Assembly: GCA_902489955.1 (NCBI GenBank)
Contig: CABUBY010000020.1
Location: 1 to 19,593 of the forward strand
Length of the DNA stretch: 19,593 bases
Direction of reading: 5' to 3'
DNA from: an uncultured Collinsella sp.
Lineage (GTDB): Bacteria > Actinomycetota > Coriobacteriia > Coriobacteriales > Coriobacteriaceae
Below, in pieces: positions 7,210-14,605 of the stretch (position 1 is the first letter of the stretch; each line of letters begins with the position of its first letter). The notes under the pieces were generated by a model. The model was not told the origin of the DNA. It saw only the letters and a program-made list of their open reading frames with translations, and did no database searches. The position numbers and the translations under genes were made by a program.

Positions 7210-7915
7210 AGCGACGGGCGCGGAGCTTTTCGTAGCCGTCGGCAAAGAAGGCGACCGTCGCGGCGTCGGCCTCGGCGGCGTCCGTCTCAGTTGCGGGGAC
7301 CACGCCGTGCTCGTCGCTCACCAGGAACAACGCGCCCTTAAGCTGCGCGGGAATGTCTACACGCGTGACCGGGATGCCCTTGGTCTGGGCCAGCTGCTCA
7401 ATGAGCGTCGCCGTGCCGCACAGGCACTCGTCCGCCGGCGCCACAAAGGCAAGCTCGCCGTTATCGACGGCGGCGAGCAGCTCGGGCGCCACGCCGGTCT
7501 CGTCGGCCTCGGAGCGGGCCTCGGCGGAGCGGGCACGCAGCGCCTTGGCCGACGTATCGGTTAGCGGCTCGTACTCCCCCACCGTCATGGCGGCGTTGCC
7601 GTTGACGTCGATCACCAGCATGAGCACGCCGTCGCGTGCGGTGTAATCGCCCTCGGCAAGCGACCACTCAACGTGCTGCTTGGCCCAGCTGAGCATGTTA
7701 TGGGTAAGCGGCTCGCCCTGCACCAAGCGCTCGGACAGTGCGCGAATGTGGCGGTTGAGCATGGGCACCTTTTTATTGGACATGCGCCAACGGCAGACAA
7801 GCGCGGGCTTGTCGAGCGTAAACTTCTCGACCGCCTCCTGATTGGCGCAAAAGTCCTCGTACGCACGCTGATCCTCGGCATTGCCAAACAGCTCGGCATC
7901 ATCAATCTGGGGCAT
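7208..7915 (-). CDS. hypothetical protein, 235 aa
   Basis: I do not recognise this family. It is a soluble, acidic, Ala/Glu-rich protein with no signal peptide or membrane helix. Visible traits are an N-terminal ELFGNAEDQRAYEDFC segment, a central strand-like DGVLMLVIDVNGNAAMTV, a helix rich in Ala/Glu/Arg, and a C-terminal alternating region (ELAFVAPADECLCGTATL, GIPVTRVDIP, GALFLVSDEHG) suggesting an alpha/beta fold. Two starts are possible. The ATG at 7915 has GAAAGG at good spacing; the ATG at 7939 would sit almost at the predicted transcription start of an extended -10 promoter. I prefer 7915. It lies downstream of purH but has its own promoter and is separated from purH by hairpins, so no shared job is implied. 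Confidence 0.8.
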   Translation of the reverse strand: MPQIDDAELFGNAEDQRAYEDFCANQEAVEKFTLDKPALVCRWRMSNKKVPMLNRHIRALSERLVQGEPLTHNMLSWAKQHVEWSLAEGDYTARDGVLMLVIDVNGNAAMTVGEYEPLTDTSAKALRARSAEARSEADETGVAPELLAAVDNGELAFVAPADECLCGTATLIEQLAQTKGIPVTRVDIPAQLKGALFLVSDEHGVVPATETDAAEADAATVAFFADGYEKLRARR

Positions 7916-7947
7916 GGTTGTACCTTTCGTGTTAGTCATTCCGTCCT

Positions 7948-7956
7948 CTTATACCA
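7948..7956 (-). promoter_or_regulatory. extended -10 promoter of the hypothetical gene
   Basis: TGGTATAAG on the minus strand is a TGn-TATAAG extended -10 box. Initiation about 7 nt on falls near 7941, some 25 nt upstream of the preferred ATG. The box begins right after the U-tract of the preceding terminator. Confidence 0.5.
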
Positions 7957-7991
7957 AAAAGACGGCCCTCCAAACGGAGCGACCGTCTTTT
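7957..7991. terminator. bidirectional terminator between purH and the hypothetical gene
   Basis: 9-bp arms AAAAGACGG / CCGTCTTTT (7957-7965, 7983-7991) with an inner CTCC/GGAG stem. T-runs follow on both strands. On the minus strand it ends the purH transcript just before the next promoter. Confidence 0.75.
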
Positions 7992-8031
7992 GCGGAGATT
8001 ATTTTGACGATATGGTCAGGCGACCGATCAG

Positions 8032-8061
8032 CTTAATGGGATAGAACAACATCCCATTAAG
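8032..8061. repeat. perfect 11-bp hairpin downstream of purH
   Basis: CTTAATGGGAT (8032-8042) and its exact inverse complement (8051-8061) surround AGAACAAC. A GGGTTTT run follows on the plus strand only, the wrong side for purH, so its role as a terminator is uncertain. Confidence 0.6.
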
Positions 8062-8064
8062 GGT

Positions 8065-8158
8065 TTTCCAAGTGCCCGAGATTGCCCCGAAAGAGGAGCG
8101 CCGCGTACTAAATGTACGCAAGCGACGGTTTGAGGGGCAAGGTCGGGTGCTTGGGAAA
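8065..8158. repeat. 94-bp imperfect palindrome after purH
   Basis: Arms 8065-8088 and 8134-8158 pair along about 24 bp with few mismatches (matching CCAAG, CCCGA and TTGCCCC blocks). A perfect GCGTAC/GTACGC hairpin with loop TAAAT is at the centre (8103-8119). It ends 4 nt from the purH stop codon. Size and layout resemble the palindromes after uppP and the stress gene. Confidence 0.7.
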
Positions 8159-8162
8159 GCCT

Positions 8163-9770
8163 CTAGTGCCTAAAATGCCTGGCACCCGTAAAGACCATCG
8201 CGATGCCATGCTCATTGCAGGCCTGGATGCTCTCATCGTCGCGCTTGGAGCCACCGGGCTGGATGATGCAGGTCACACCGTGCGCGGCGAGCACGTCAAC
8301 ATTGTCGCGGAACGGGAAGAACGCGTCGCTTGCACAGGCAAAGCCGCCCTTCTCCACGCCCTCGCGCTCGCAGAAGTCCTCGGCACGCTCGCAGGCAAGC
8401 AGCGCAGAGTCAACGCGGTTAGGCTGACCCGGGCCCATGCCAATGCCGGCCTTGCCCTTGGAAACCAAGATGGCGTTGGACTTAACGCCCTTGCAGACCT
8501 TCCAGGCAAACTCGAGCTCGGCCATCTCGGCGTCGGTGGGCTTGCGGTCGGTGGGGAACGTAAAGGTCGCGGGATCCTCGGTCACGTGGTCGACTTCCTG
8601 CACCAGCATGCCGCCGTCGATGGAGCGCAGCTCCACCTGGGCGCCGTGGTCCACGCCGCCGGTGGCCAGCACGCGCAGGTTGGGGCGCTTGGCCATGCGC
8701 TCGAGCGCCTCGGCGGTGTAGCTCGGGGCGATGATGACCTCGACGAACTGCTTGTTCTGATCGGCAAAGTGCTCGACCAGCTCATGGGGAACCTCGCGGT
8801 TGCAGGCGATGATGCCGCCAAAGGCACTCTTGGGATCGCAGGCGAAGGCGCGGTCGTAGGCAGCCGTGATGTCCTCGGCAACGGCGGAGCCGCAGGGGTT
8901 CTGGTGCTTGAGGATTACGCAGGCCGGCTCGTCGAACTCGCGGACCAGGTTCCAGGCGGCGTCGGCATCCAGATAGTTGTTGTAGCTGAGCGGCTTGCCC
9001 TGGACCTGCTCGGAGCCCACGAGCGGGAACTGCGAGCTCGCGGTGTTCTCGCAGCCCTCGGCAAAGCGGTAGACCGTAGCCTTCTGCTGAGGATTCTCGC
9101 CATAGCGCAGGTCGTCGACCTTCTCCAGCGAGATCTCGAGCTTGGCAGAGGTGTCCGCCACGTCGCTTGCCTGGGCGGCAAGCCAACGGGAGATAGCCGT
9201 GTCGTAGGCGGCGGTAGTCTGGTAGACCTTCACCTGCAGGCGGCGACGGGTGGCAAGCGTGGTGCAGCCGCCAGTCTCGTGCATCTCGGCCAGGACGGCG
9301 TCGTAGTCAGCCGGGTCAGAGATGACGGTAACGCTCGCAGCGTTCTTAGCGGCGGAGCGCAGCATGGAGGGACCGCCGATGTCGATGTGCTCGATGGCGT
9401 CCGCAAAGGTGACCTCGGGGTTGGCGACGGTCTTCTCGAACTCGTACAGGTTGACGACGACCAGGTCGATCAGCTTAATGCCGTGCTGAGCGGCCTCCTG
9501 CATATGCTGCTCGGAATCGCGGCGGGCCAGCAGCGCGCCGTGAACCTTGGGGTGCAGGGTCTTAACGCGGCCGTCCATCATCTCGGGATAGCCCGTGAAC
9601 TCCTCGATGGGGGTTACGGGAACGCCCGCGTCCTCGATGGCACGAGCCGTGCCGCCCGTAGAGATGATCTCGACGCCAAAGTCATCGACCAGCGTCCGTG
9701 CGAAATCGACGACGCCCGTCTTATCGGTAACCGAGATCAACGCGCGTGCGATCTTCACATCAGATCCCAT
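8163..9770 (-). CDS. purH: bifunctional AICAR formyltransferase / IMP cyclohydrolase
   Basis: Catalyses the last two steps of de novo purine synthesis: formylation of AICAR with 10-formyl-THF, then ring closure to IMP. At 535 aa it is full length. The N-terminal cyclohydrolase domain (1 to about 200) has SVTDKTG at 13-19, STGGTA at 37-42 and KTLHPKVHGALL at about 70-81. The formyltransferase domain has RYGENPQQKA (222-231), LSYNNYLDAD (261-270), the catalytic Lys288-His289 of KHQNPCGSA, KSAFGG, and the C-terminal IIQPGGSKRDDESI ending TGARHFRH. AGGAGG 5 nt before the ATG supports the start. It is transcribed alone, with no purN or other pur gene next to it, and divergent from an acetyltransferase. 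Confidence 0.98.
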   Translation of the reverse strand: MGSDVKIARALISVTDKTGVVDFARTLVDDFGVEIISTGGTARAIEDAGVPVTPIEEFTGYPEMMDGRVKTLHPKVHGALLARRDSEQHMQEAAQHGIKLIDLVVVNLYEFEKTVANPEVTFADAIEHIDIGGPSMLRSAAKNAASVTVISDPADYDAVLAEMHETGGCTTLATRRRLQVKVYQTTAAYDTAISRWLAAQASDVADTSAKLEISLEKVDDLRYGENPQQKATVYRFAEGCENTASSQFPLVGSEQVQGKPLSYNNYLDADAAWNLVREFDEPACVILKHQNPCGSAVAEDITAAYDRAFACDPKSAFGGIIACNREVPHELVEHFADQNKQFVEVIIAPSYTAEALERMAKRPNLRVLATGGVDHGAQVELRSIDGGMLVQEVDHVTEDPATFTFPTDRKPTDAEMAELEFAWKVCKGVKSNAILVSKGKAGIGMGPGQPNRVDSALLACERAEDFCEREGVEKGGFACASDAFFPFRDNVDVLAAHGVTCIIQPGGSKRDDESIQACNEHGIAMVFTGARHFRH

Positions 9771-9862
9771 GCAGTCCTCCTGTCTGGTACGCCGCCGTGC
9801 TCTGTGAGTCGGTGATACGTCGATCTGCAGCGCTCGCGCAGCGGCATTGAAAATACTGATTT

Positions 9863-9889
9863 AATGTAGCGCATCGAGCGCATCGATGC
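9863..9889 (-). promoter_or_regulatory. possible operator/promoter region of purH
   Basis: A tandem 9-mer AGCGCATCG x2 (9868-9885) runs into the perfect palindrome GCATCGATGC (9880-9889). Next to it is a weak minus-strand -10-like TACATT (9863-9868). This is about 95-120 bp upstream of the purH ATG. No known purine operator or riboswitch fold is recognised; the rest of the 265-bp divergent gap shows nothing clear. Confidence 0.25.
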
Positions 9890-10035
9890 ACCCCGCAACG
9901 GGCGCATGTGCAGAAAAAGTTTGCGAGCAGAGGGGATGGGCACGGTGAGTTCATGGAACACAGGGGCACCATAATTTGATGCCAATGGCGTGGTAGAACT
10001 GTGCTCGATATGCATCCGCAAAAGAAAGAGGCACT

Positions 10036-10677
10036 ATGGTCTCGCGGGTTCTTTACCGACCGTTTGATACCGAAGACTTCGACGCCATCGCGCTGATTCT
10101 GCAGCAACTTTGGCATAACAATTCGGATAACGATGAGTACAACCGCCTTGAAGCCGCATGCGACCTCGCCTATTGCCTTTCGTCATCGACGTTTTCGCAG
10201 GTAGCGGTGATTGACGGCGAGGCGCGCGGCATTGCACTTGCACGAGCAGGACAGAACTCCGGCGTCACTATCAACGAGCATTGGATGGATACCGAACGCG
10301 CGCTGCTATCGCAGATGCGTGAGCTGGAGCCTGATGCCTGCGCCGAGTATCTCTCGTTTGTGCGCGCAACCATCCGAACCAACAACCGCCTGCTCGAGAG
10401 CAGCCCGTTGCCGCACGACAACGAGGTCACGCTGCTTGCCGTGGATCGCGATGTCCATGGCCTGGGCGTTGGCACGGTTCTGCTCGATGCCGCGGTCTCG
10501 CACCTGTCCTCGCTTGGAGCGACGAGGGCGCACCTGTACACCGACTCCAACTGCTCGTGGAAGTTCTACGAGCTGCACGGCTTTAAGCGCACGGCCACGC
10601 ACCGCGCCAACCGCGAAGAGCGCCGTCACGACATGCCGCGCGAAAGCTTCCTCTACGAACTCGACCTAACAGCCTAA
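10036..10677 (+). CDS. GNAT-family N-acetyltransferase
   Basis: Acetyl-CoA-dependent transferase of unknown substrate, 213 aa, cytoplasmic. The acetyl-CoA motif A is LLAVDRDVHGLGVGTVLL (about 133-150, with the HGLGVG pyrophosphate loop). Motif B follows as YTDSNCSWKFYELHGFKR (168-185), with the Tyr/Phe-Tyr pattern typical of the fold. The N-terminal half (RPFDTEDFDAIALILQQLW) is the usual first strand and helix, with an acidic helical insert (about 83-125) that lengthens it beyond the ~150-aa minimum. AAAGAGG precedes the ATG at 10036. It is a lone gene, divergent from purH and followed by repeats. Neighbours do not suggest a substrate. Confidence 0.9.
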   Translation: MVSRVLYRPFDTEDFDAIALILQQLWHNNSDNDEYNRLEAACDLAYCLSSSTFSQVAVIDGEARGIALARAGQNSGVTINEHWMDTERALLSQMRELEPDACAEYLSFVRATIRTNNRLLESSPLPHDNEVTLLAVDRDVHGLGVGTVLLDAAVSHLSSLGATRAHLYTDSNCSWKFYELHGFKRTATHRANREERRHDMPRESFLYELDLTA

Positions 10678-10692
10678 ACCCGGCAGCCATAC

Positions 10693-10764
10693 CTAGTCAT
10701 TTAGGAACGTCCCCAATGACTGATCCCCAACAACTAGTCATTTAAGTCTGTCCCCAATGAGTGG
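10693..10764. repeat. two tandem degenerate repeats, CTAGTCATTTA-(6)-TCCCCAATGA
   Basis: Copies start at 10693 and 10734, 41 bp apart, sharing CTAGTCATTTA and TCCCCAATGA around a variable 6-nt centre (GGAACG or AGTCTG). In the first copy AGTCATT pairs with AATGACT. The first copy carries AGGAACGTCCCCA, whose inverse complement recurs at 13199-13211. Confidence 0.7.
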
Positions 10765-10787
10765 CCTAGGGGGTTTGTAGATAGCCC

Positions 10788-11015
10788 TGGTCAAAAAACA
10801 TCAAATATGAGTACTGTTACTTTTTTAGTAGCAGCGATTTGGGACATTTTTGATGCTTGTAGGCATGACGACCAGCTGCATGAGCTGACGTAGCTCCCCA
10901 AATGTTCAATGAAATGGGCTCCTAACGAGAAGTACTCTCATTAGGAGCCCATTATTATGTGCAAACATATGTGACCAGCGCAGCAACAGTACTCATATTT
11001 GGCATTTTTTGTCCA
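10788..11015. mobile_element. 228-bp MITE-like element with long terminal inverted repeats
   Basis: The left end (10788-10820) and the inverted right end (10983-11015) match at 28 of 33 positions, including the unbroken 17-nt block CAAATATGAGTACTGTT. The interior has no credible ORF. The left half can itself fold (CTGTTAC with GTAGCAG; CAAAT with ATTTG), and the right half holds a strong 13-bp hairpin (10913-10953). No clear target-site duplication was found. It fits a non-autonomous palindromic repeat; no transposase is nearby. Confidence 0.55.
10913..10953. terminator. strong hairpin inside the MITE-like element
   Basis: Perfect 13-bp arms AATGGGCTCCTAA (10913-10925) and its inverse complement (10941-10953), with a further GAGA/TCTC pairing inside. 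The flanks are only A/T-rich with no true U-tract. It could end transcription from either side between the acetyltransferase and the convergent DUF2207 gene. Confidence 0.55.
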
Positions 11016-11129
11016 CTGCCCCTTGCGCGAAGGTCCTCAGCGGAAAGTTTGGCCCGTTTCGATGCACAAAAATGGGATGAATCTTCCCTGGCAACCGCCC
11101 AGAAAGATCCACCCCAAAGCAAGCGCTCG

Positions 11130-13076
11130 CTAGAACGTTCCGCCGCCGCCTCCGCCGACGCCGCCACCGCCGCCACCGGAAAAGCCGCCGCCGCTGCCGC
11201 CGCTCGAGCTATCGGAACTCGAAGCCAGCTCGCGGATGGTCTCATGATACACATCGTTGAACGAATCGAGCGGAGACTCGTTGCCGTAGTGATGGTAATA
11301 CCACCAGTAGCAGGGGTAGTTGTCGTAGAAATCGTCGCTGTTGCGCAGATCCGCAGGCACGGCCTCGGCCAGCTGTCGCAGCACTTCTTTCGAAACGCCC
11401 AGGGCAACGCCCATCACCAGCAGTTTGTTCCACAAGATCAGGTCGCTGGGGATAGCCTCCTTCAGGCGCGTAAAGTCCTCGAGCCAATGCTTGAGCGCCT
11501 TGCAGCGGGCCGCCACCTCGGCGCCCTCCGGCGTGTAACGGCGGAAGGTGCAGCTCAGGACAAAGCCCACGATCGTGACGGGGATCGAGATCATAGCGGC
11601 GCCGACGTTGGCGTCCGCAAAGTCGGTATAGATCAGAGAGCCCAGAATGCCAAAGACGATGATGATGCCGAGAACCAGGCCGGCCACCATCGCGATAGTG
11701 CCATCCGATGCGATAAACTCGCGCGCCTCCAGCTTGCCCTTAACCGTGCTCTGATAGTCCTCGAGCTTGTCGCCAACAGATGTGGTGCGCTCGCTAGCGT
11801 ACTCCTCCAGCTCGCTAAACGTGCGTGAACGGACGCCGTCTTTATCGGGCTTAACGCCGGCGAAGAAGACCTTGAGCACATCGCGATCGATGCCGTCCTT
11901 CTTGGCAGCCTTCCAGGCCTCGTCGGTCACTGTGATGCGATACGTCTGCCCCTCTTTTTCGCGACGGAGCAGACCCTTCTTCTTGGTCTCGGTCGCTTCT
12001 TCCAGCTTGATCACGCGGTCGTCGGTGAGCTTCATAAGCGTGGCGATATATGCCTGATCGGGCACATCGTTCCAGCTCATGAGAGCTGCAAGCACCGCGG
12101 GGTGGTCGGCCGAGGGCACATCGCGGAAGTACTCGTCCTGGAAGAGCGGCTTGGGCTTGGGCCTGCGCAGCTTAAGCATCACGATCACACCGGTATAGGC
12201 AACCGCCACGACAACACACACCACGGCAATCGCGCCGGCAACCGCACGCGCGTGCTCACGGCGAGCGTTGGCCTCGTCGGCCCATTCCTTCTCTTCGCTC
12301 AGAATCGTCGACATGCGCTTTTCGCCCGAGACGGCAAGCTGCGGCACCCAGTCGCTGGGGAAGGCGATGCGTGCCTCGGCGAATTCGCCCTCATGCACGC
12401 AGGGAATGGTATAGGTGACCATGGGCTCGTCCGCATCGAGCGACACGTCGCCCGTCAGCGGGCCGTGGCCCCATGCGCGGAAGTTATCGCCCTTGACGGC
12501 AGCCGTCCCGGCAGCGGCATTTGCGAAGTACACTTCCATCTCGACGTCATCGGAGTCCGCCGACCAGCCGTCGCCGACGAATTTCCAGTAAAGCTCGGCG
12601 GTATCGGCCCAGTTCATAACCGCACCGGTCATGGAATAACTCACGTAGTAGATTGCGCTGTCGCCGCTCTCGTGGGGGCTGAACACCTTAATCTTTACGC
12701 CGTCGTCGGACTGTTCCACCGTGTAAACGCCGTCGTCGCCTTTGTTTGCGCTGTCGACCTTGTTAAACGCAGTGTCATCTTCCTCGACGCTCAGCACATT
12801 GACGACCACCGAGCCGCCTTGCTGGTTAGAGCCTGTATTGATATCCCAATACACGCCGTTGATGTCGTCGTCGAAATCGAACTGGCGTCCCTCGACAACG
12901 GTCAGCGAGCCATCGGCCTCAACCGTGGCGCCGATGTAGGTTTGGCTCATGGAGTAGCCGTCAGCGTGCGCGGCGGCAGGCAGCAGCAGCAACGCAAGCG
13001 CGACGAGCGCGCAGACGGAAGCGAATCGCGCAAACAGGCGGCGCTGCCGACAGGGCTGGGCAACGGGAGCGTTCAT
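11130..13076 (-). CDS. DUF2207 family membrane protein with glycine-rich tail
   Basis: Secreted/anchored membrane protein of unknown function, 648 aa from the ATG at 13076 (AAAGGA 7 nt upstream; the frame opens earlier at 13112). A signal peptide is seen at about 10-38 (hydrophobic core then AHA-DG). The extracytoplasmic beta-rich DUF2207 region (about 40-270) contains the DINGVYWDI phrase characteristic of the family. A first helix (279-301) with RRPKPKP behind it leads to a cytoplasmic part of about 160 residues, then two helices (461-483, 491-511). The last ~30 residues are Ser- then Gly-rich (SSSGGSGGGFSGGGGGG), ending GGTF, as is usual for this family. The role is unknown; there is no operon partner. 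It is convergent with the acetyltransferase across the repeat cluster. Confidence 0.92.
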   Translation of the reverse strand: MNAPVAQPCRQRRLFARFASVCALVALALLLLPAAAHADGYSMSQTYIGATVEADGSLTVVEGRQFDFDDDINGVYWDINTGSNQQGGSVVVNVLSVEEDDTAFNKVDSANKGDDGVYTVEQSDDGVKIKVFSPHESGDSAIYYVSYSMTGAVMNWADTAELYWKFVGDGWSADSDDVEMEVYFANAAAGTAAVKGDNFRAWGHGPLTGDVSLDADEPMVTYTIPCVHEGEFAEARIAFPSDWVPQLAVSGEKRMSTILSEEKEWADEANARREHARAVAGAIAVVCVVVAVAYTGVIVMLKLRRPKPKPLFQDEYFRDVPSADHPAVLAALMSWNDVPDQAYIATLMKLTDDRVIKLEEATETKKKGLLRREKEGQTYRITVTDEAWKAAKKDGIDRDVLKVFFAGVKPDKDGVRSRTFSELEEYASERTTSVGDKLEDYQSTVKGKLEAREFIASDGTIAMVAGLVLGIIIVFGILGSLIYTDFADANVGAAMISIPVTIVGFVLSCTFRRYTPEGAEVAARCKALKHWLEDFTRLKEAIPSDLILWNKLLVMGVALGVSKEVLRQLAEAVPADLRNSDDFYDNYPCYWWYYHHYGNESPLDSFNDVYHETIRELASSSDSSSGGSGGGFSGGGGGGVGGGGGGTF

Positions 13077-13194
13077 AGGCACATCCTTTGTCTGTGATAC
13101 CAGTAGCGTCATTGTCCCACGTTTGCGGGTTCATGTGACGAACATCTAGGCCAGCGGAGCGTCAAAACGGGACAAAAGTCACGACCGTGGCCGG

Positions 13195-13241
13195 CACCTG
13201 GGGACGTTCCTTATCTGCCGGCAATCTGGGACACTCCTTGG
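13195..13241. repeat. tandem degenerate GGGAC-n-TCCTT repeats
   Basis: ACCTGGGGACGTTCCTTAT and ATCTGGGACACTCCTTGG are adjacent related copies. The 13-mer TGGGGACGTTCCT (13199-13211) is the inverse complement of 10703-10715, so the same motif occurs in two intergenic regions in opposite orientation. Confidence 0.65.
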
Positions 13242-13413
13242 CATAGCCCGCTCCGGCAATAGATACCACTTCATAGCTCCATCACAGGTGTAGCGGCTTT
13301 GTGTGGGCGCGGCATGCGCTGATTGAGCCGCCAGTTGAGGGGCATAAAGCAGTTGAGCGAAAACGGTTTGCCCCTTTGCCGTCCGCTCGAGGATCATGTC
13401 CCCCTTTTCCGCG

Positions 13414-13449
13414 GAAACCCCGGCAGTTGCGAAGAGCTGCCGGGGTTTC
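13414..13449. terminator. strong 13-bp hairpin upstream of gluQ
   Basis: GAAACCCCGGCAG (13414-13426) and its exact inverse complement (13437-13449) with a 10-nt loop. It is followed on the plus strand by CTGTCGTTT, only a weak T-run. No plus-strand gene lies just upstream, so what it would terminate is unclear. Confidence 0.55.
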
Positions 13450-13572
13450 TGTCGTTTGAGGGCTAGATTGATTGACGACGATTAAGGTGCCGAGCCGGTG
13501 GTCCGGCACGCGCAACGCGCGGCCTCAGCAACTTGCAGGCCACGGCAGCGTCTCCCCCACCGCGCCCCGCGC

Positions 13573-13578
13573 TATACT
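13573..13578 (+). promoter_or_regulatory. -10 box of gluQ, implying a leaderless mRNA
   Basis: TATACT ends 7 nt before the gluQ ATG, so initiation is expected at or next to the ATG. No purine-rich ribosome site is present in front of the ATG, and no good -35 is visible. Leaderless transcripts are common in actinobacteria. Confidence 0.5.
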
Positions 13579-13585
13579 CGTCCGC

Positions 13586-14605
13586 ATGGATATCAACGCA
13601 TGCAACATAGCAACGCCCGCCGTGGCCGCGTCGACGGCGACCAACAGCAAGCTCGCCCCCGCCCCCACCCCCGTCGTGGGGCGCTTTGCCCCGTCGCCCT
13701 CGGGCCGCATGCACCTGGGCAACGTGTTCAGCTGCCTGTGCGCATGGCTTTCGGCCCGCAGCCAGGGCGGCAGTATCGTGTTACGCATTGAGGACCTGGA
13801 CGATCGCTGCAAGCGCCCGGAACTTGCCGCCCAATTGATTGACGACCTGGCCTGGCTGGGGCTGGAGTGGGACGAAGGCCCCTACTACCAGCACGACCGC
13901 CTAGACCTGTACGAGAGCGCCTTGCGCCGGCTGAAAGACGCCGGCCTCACCTATCCCTGCTTTTGCACACGCGCCGAGCTCCACGCCGCGAGTGCACCGC
14001 ACGCGAGCGACGGCACGCCCATCTACCGTGGCGCCTGCCGAAGTCTTTCGGCCGAGGAGGTGGCCCGCCGCAGCGCCCTGCGCGCCCCGGCCACACGTCT
14101 GCGCGTGCCCACCGTCGACGACCTCGCAGACGACGTGATCGAATTTGTGGATCGCACGTACGGCGCCCAATGCGAAGCACTCGCCACCGAGTGCGGCGAC
14201 TTTTTGGTGCGCCGCAGCGACGGCGTGTTTGCCTATCAGCTAGCCGTGGTGGTCGACGACGCTGCCATGGGCGTCACCGAGGTCGTGCGCGGATGCGACC
14301 TGCTGGGGTCCACGCCGCGCCAGATCTACCTGCAGCATCTACTGGGACTGGCCACGCCGCGCTACGCGCACATTCCGCTGCTCATGTCGCCGGACGGCCG
14401 CCGCCTTTCCAAACGAGACCGCGATCTGGACCTGGGCGAGCTCCGCGCCCGCTTTGGCACGCCCGAGGCATTGCTAGGATGGCTCGCCGGGCAAACGGGC
14501 ATCGCGCCGGGCACCACGCCGCGCTCTGCCGAGCAGCTGGTCGAGCATTTTAGCTGGGATGTTATCCGCAAGCACAGGGAGAACATCACCGTAACGGCTG
14601 AGTAA
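13586..14605 (+). CDS. gluQ: glutamyl-Q tRNA(Asp) synthetase
   Basis: Truncated GluRS-like enzyme that activates glutamate and attaches it to queuosine at the wobble position of tRNA(Asp). The 339 aa cover only the catalytic core; the anticodon-binding domain of true GluRS is absent. FAPSPSGRMHLGN (34-46) carries the HIGH-type motif. The zinc site Cys125-x-Cys127...Tyr147-x3-Cys151 is present in the order known for this family, and the KMSKS-type loop is LSKRD (274-278). The first ~28 residues are a low-complexity Ala/Thr/Pro extension. The ATG at 13586 has no ribosome site but lies just behind a TATACT box, so it is read as leaderless; a start nearer VVGRFAPSPSG cannot be excluded. It ends flush against the convergent phosphoesterase gene. 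Confidence 0.93.
   Translation: MDINACNIATPAVAASTATNSKLAPAPTPVVGRFAPSPSGRMHLGNVFSCLCAWLSARSQGGSIVLRIEDLDDRCKRPELAAQLIDDLAWLGLEWDEGPYYQHDRLDLYESALRRLKDAGLTYPCFCTRAELHAASAPHASDGTPIYRGACRSLSAEEVARRSALRAPATRLRVPTVDDLADDVIEFVDRTYGAQCEALATECGDFLVRRSDGVFAYQLAVVVDDAAMGVTEVVRGCDLLGSTPRQIYLQHLLGLATPRYAHIPLLMSPDGRRLSKRDRDLDLGELRARFGTPEALLGWLAGQTGIAPGTTPRSAEQLVEHFSWDVIRKHRENITVTAE

Larger units (their letters stand above)
13077..13585. other. 509-bp gene-free interval between divergent DUF2207 and gluQ genes
   Basis: No convincing gene is seen. It holds the two GGGAC-type repeats near 13.2 kb, a strong hairpin at 13414-13449 and, at the right end, the -10 box of gluQ. A 72-codon minus-strand frame at 13179-13397 has no ribosome site or recognisable domain. 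Confidence 0.6.

Noticed and set aside
8112..9815. Long plus-strand open frame (567 codons) opposite purH
   Set aside because: Shadow frame; PurH motifs are complete on the minus strand and the plus frame shows no domain.
12102..13097. Plus-strand frame (331 codons) opposite the DUF2207 gene
   Set aside because: Shadow frame of the DUF2207 coding region, with His/Val/Gly-rich composition and no ribosome site.
13179..13397. 72-codon minus-strand frame in the DUF2207-gluQ interval
   Set aside because: No ribosome site, no recognised domain, and it runs through the GGGAC repeat cluster.
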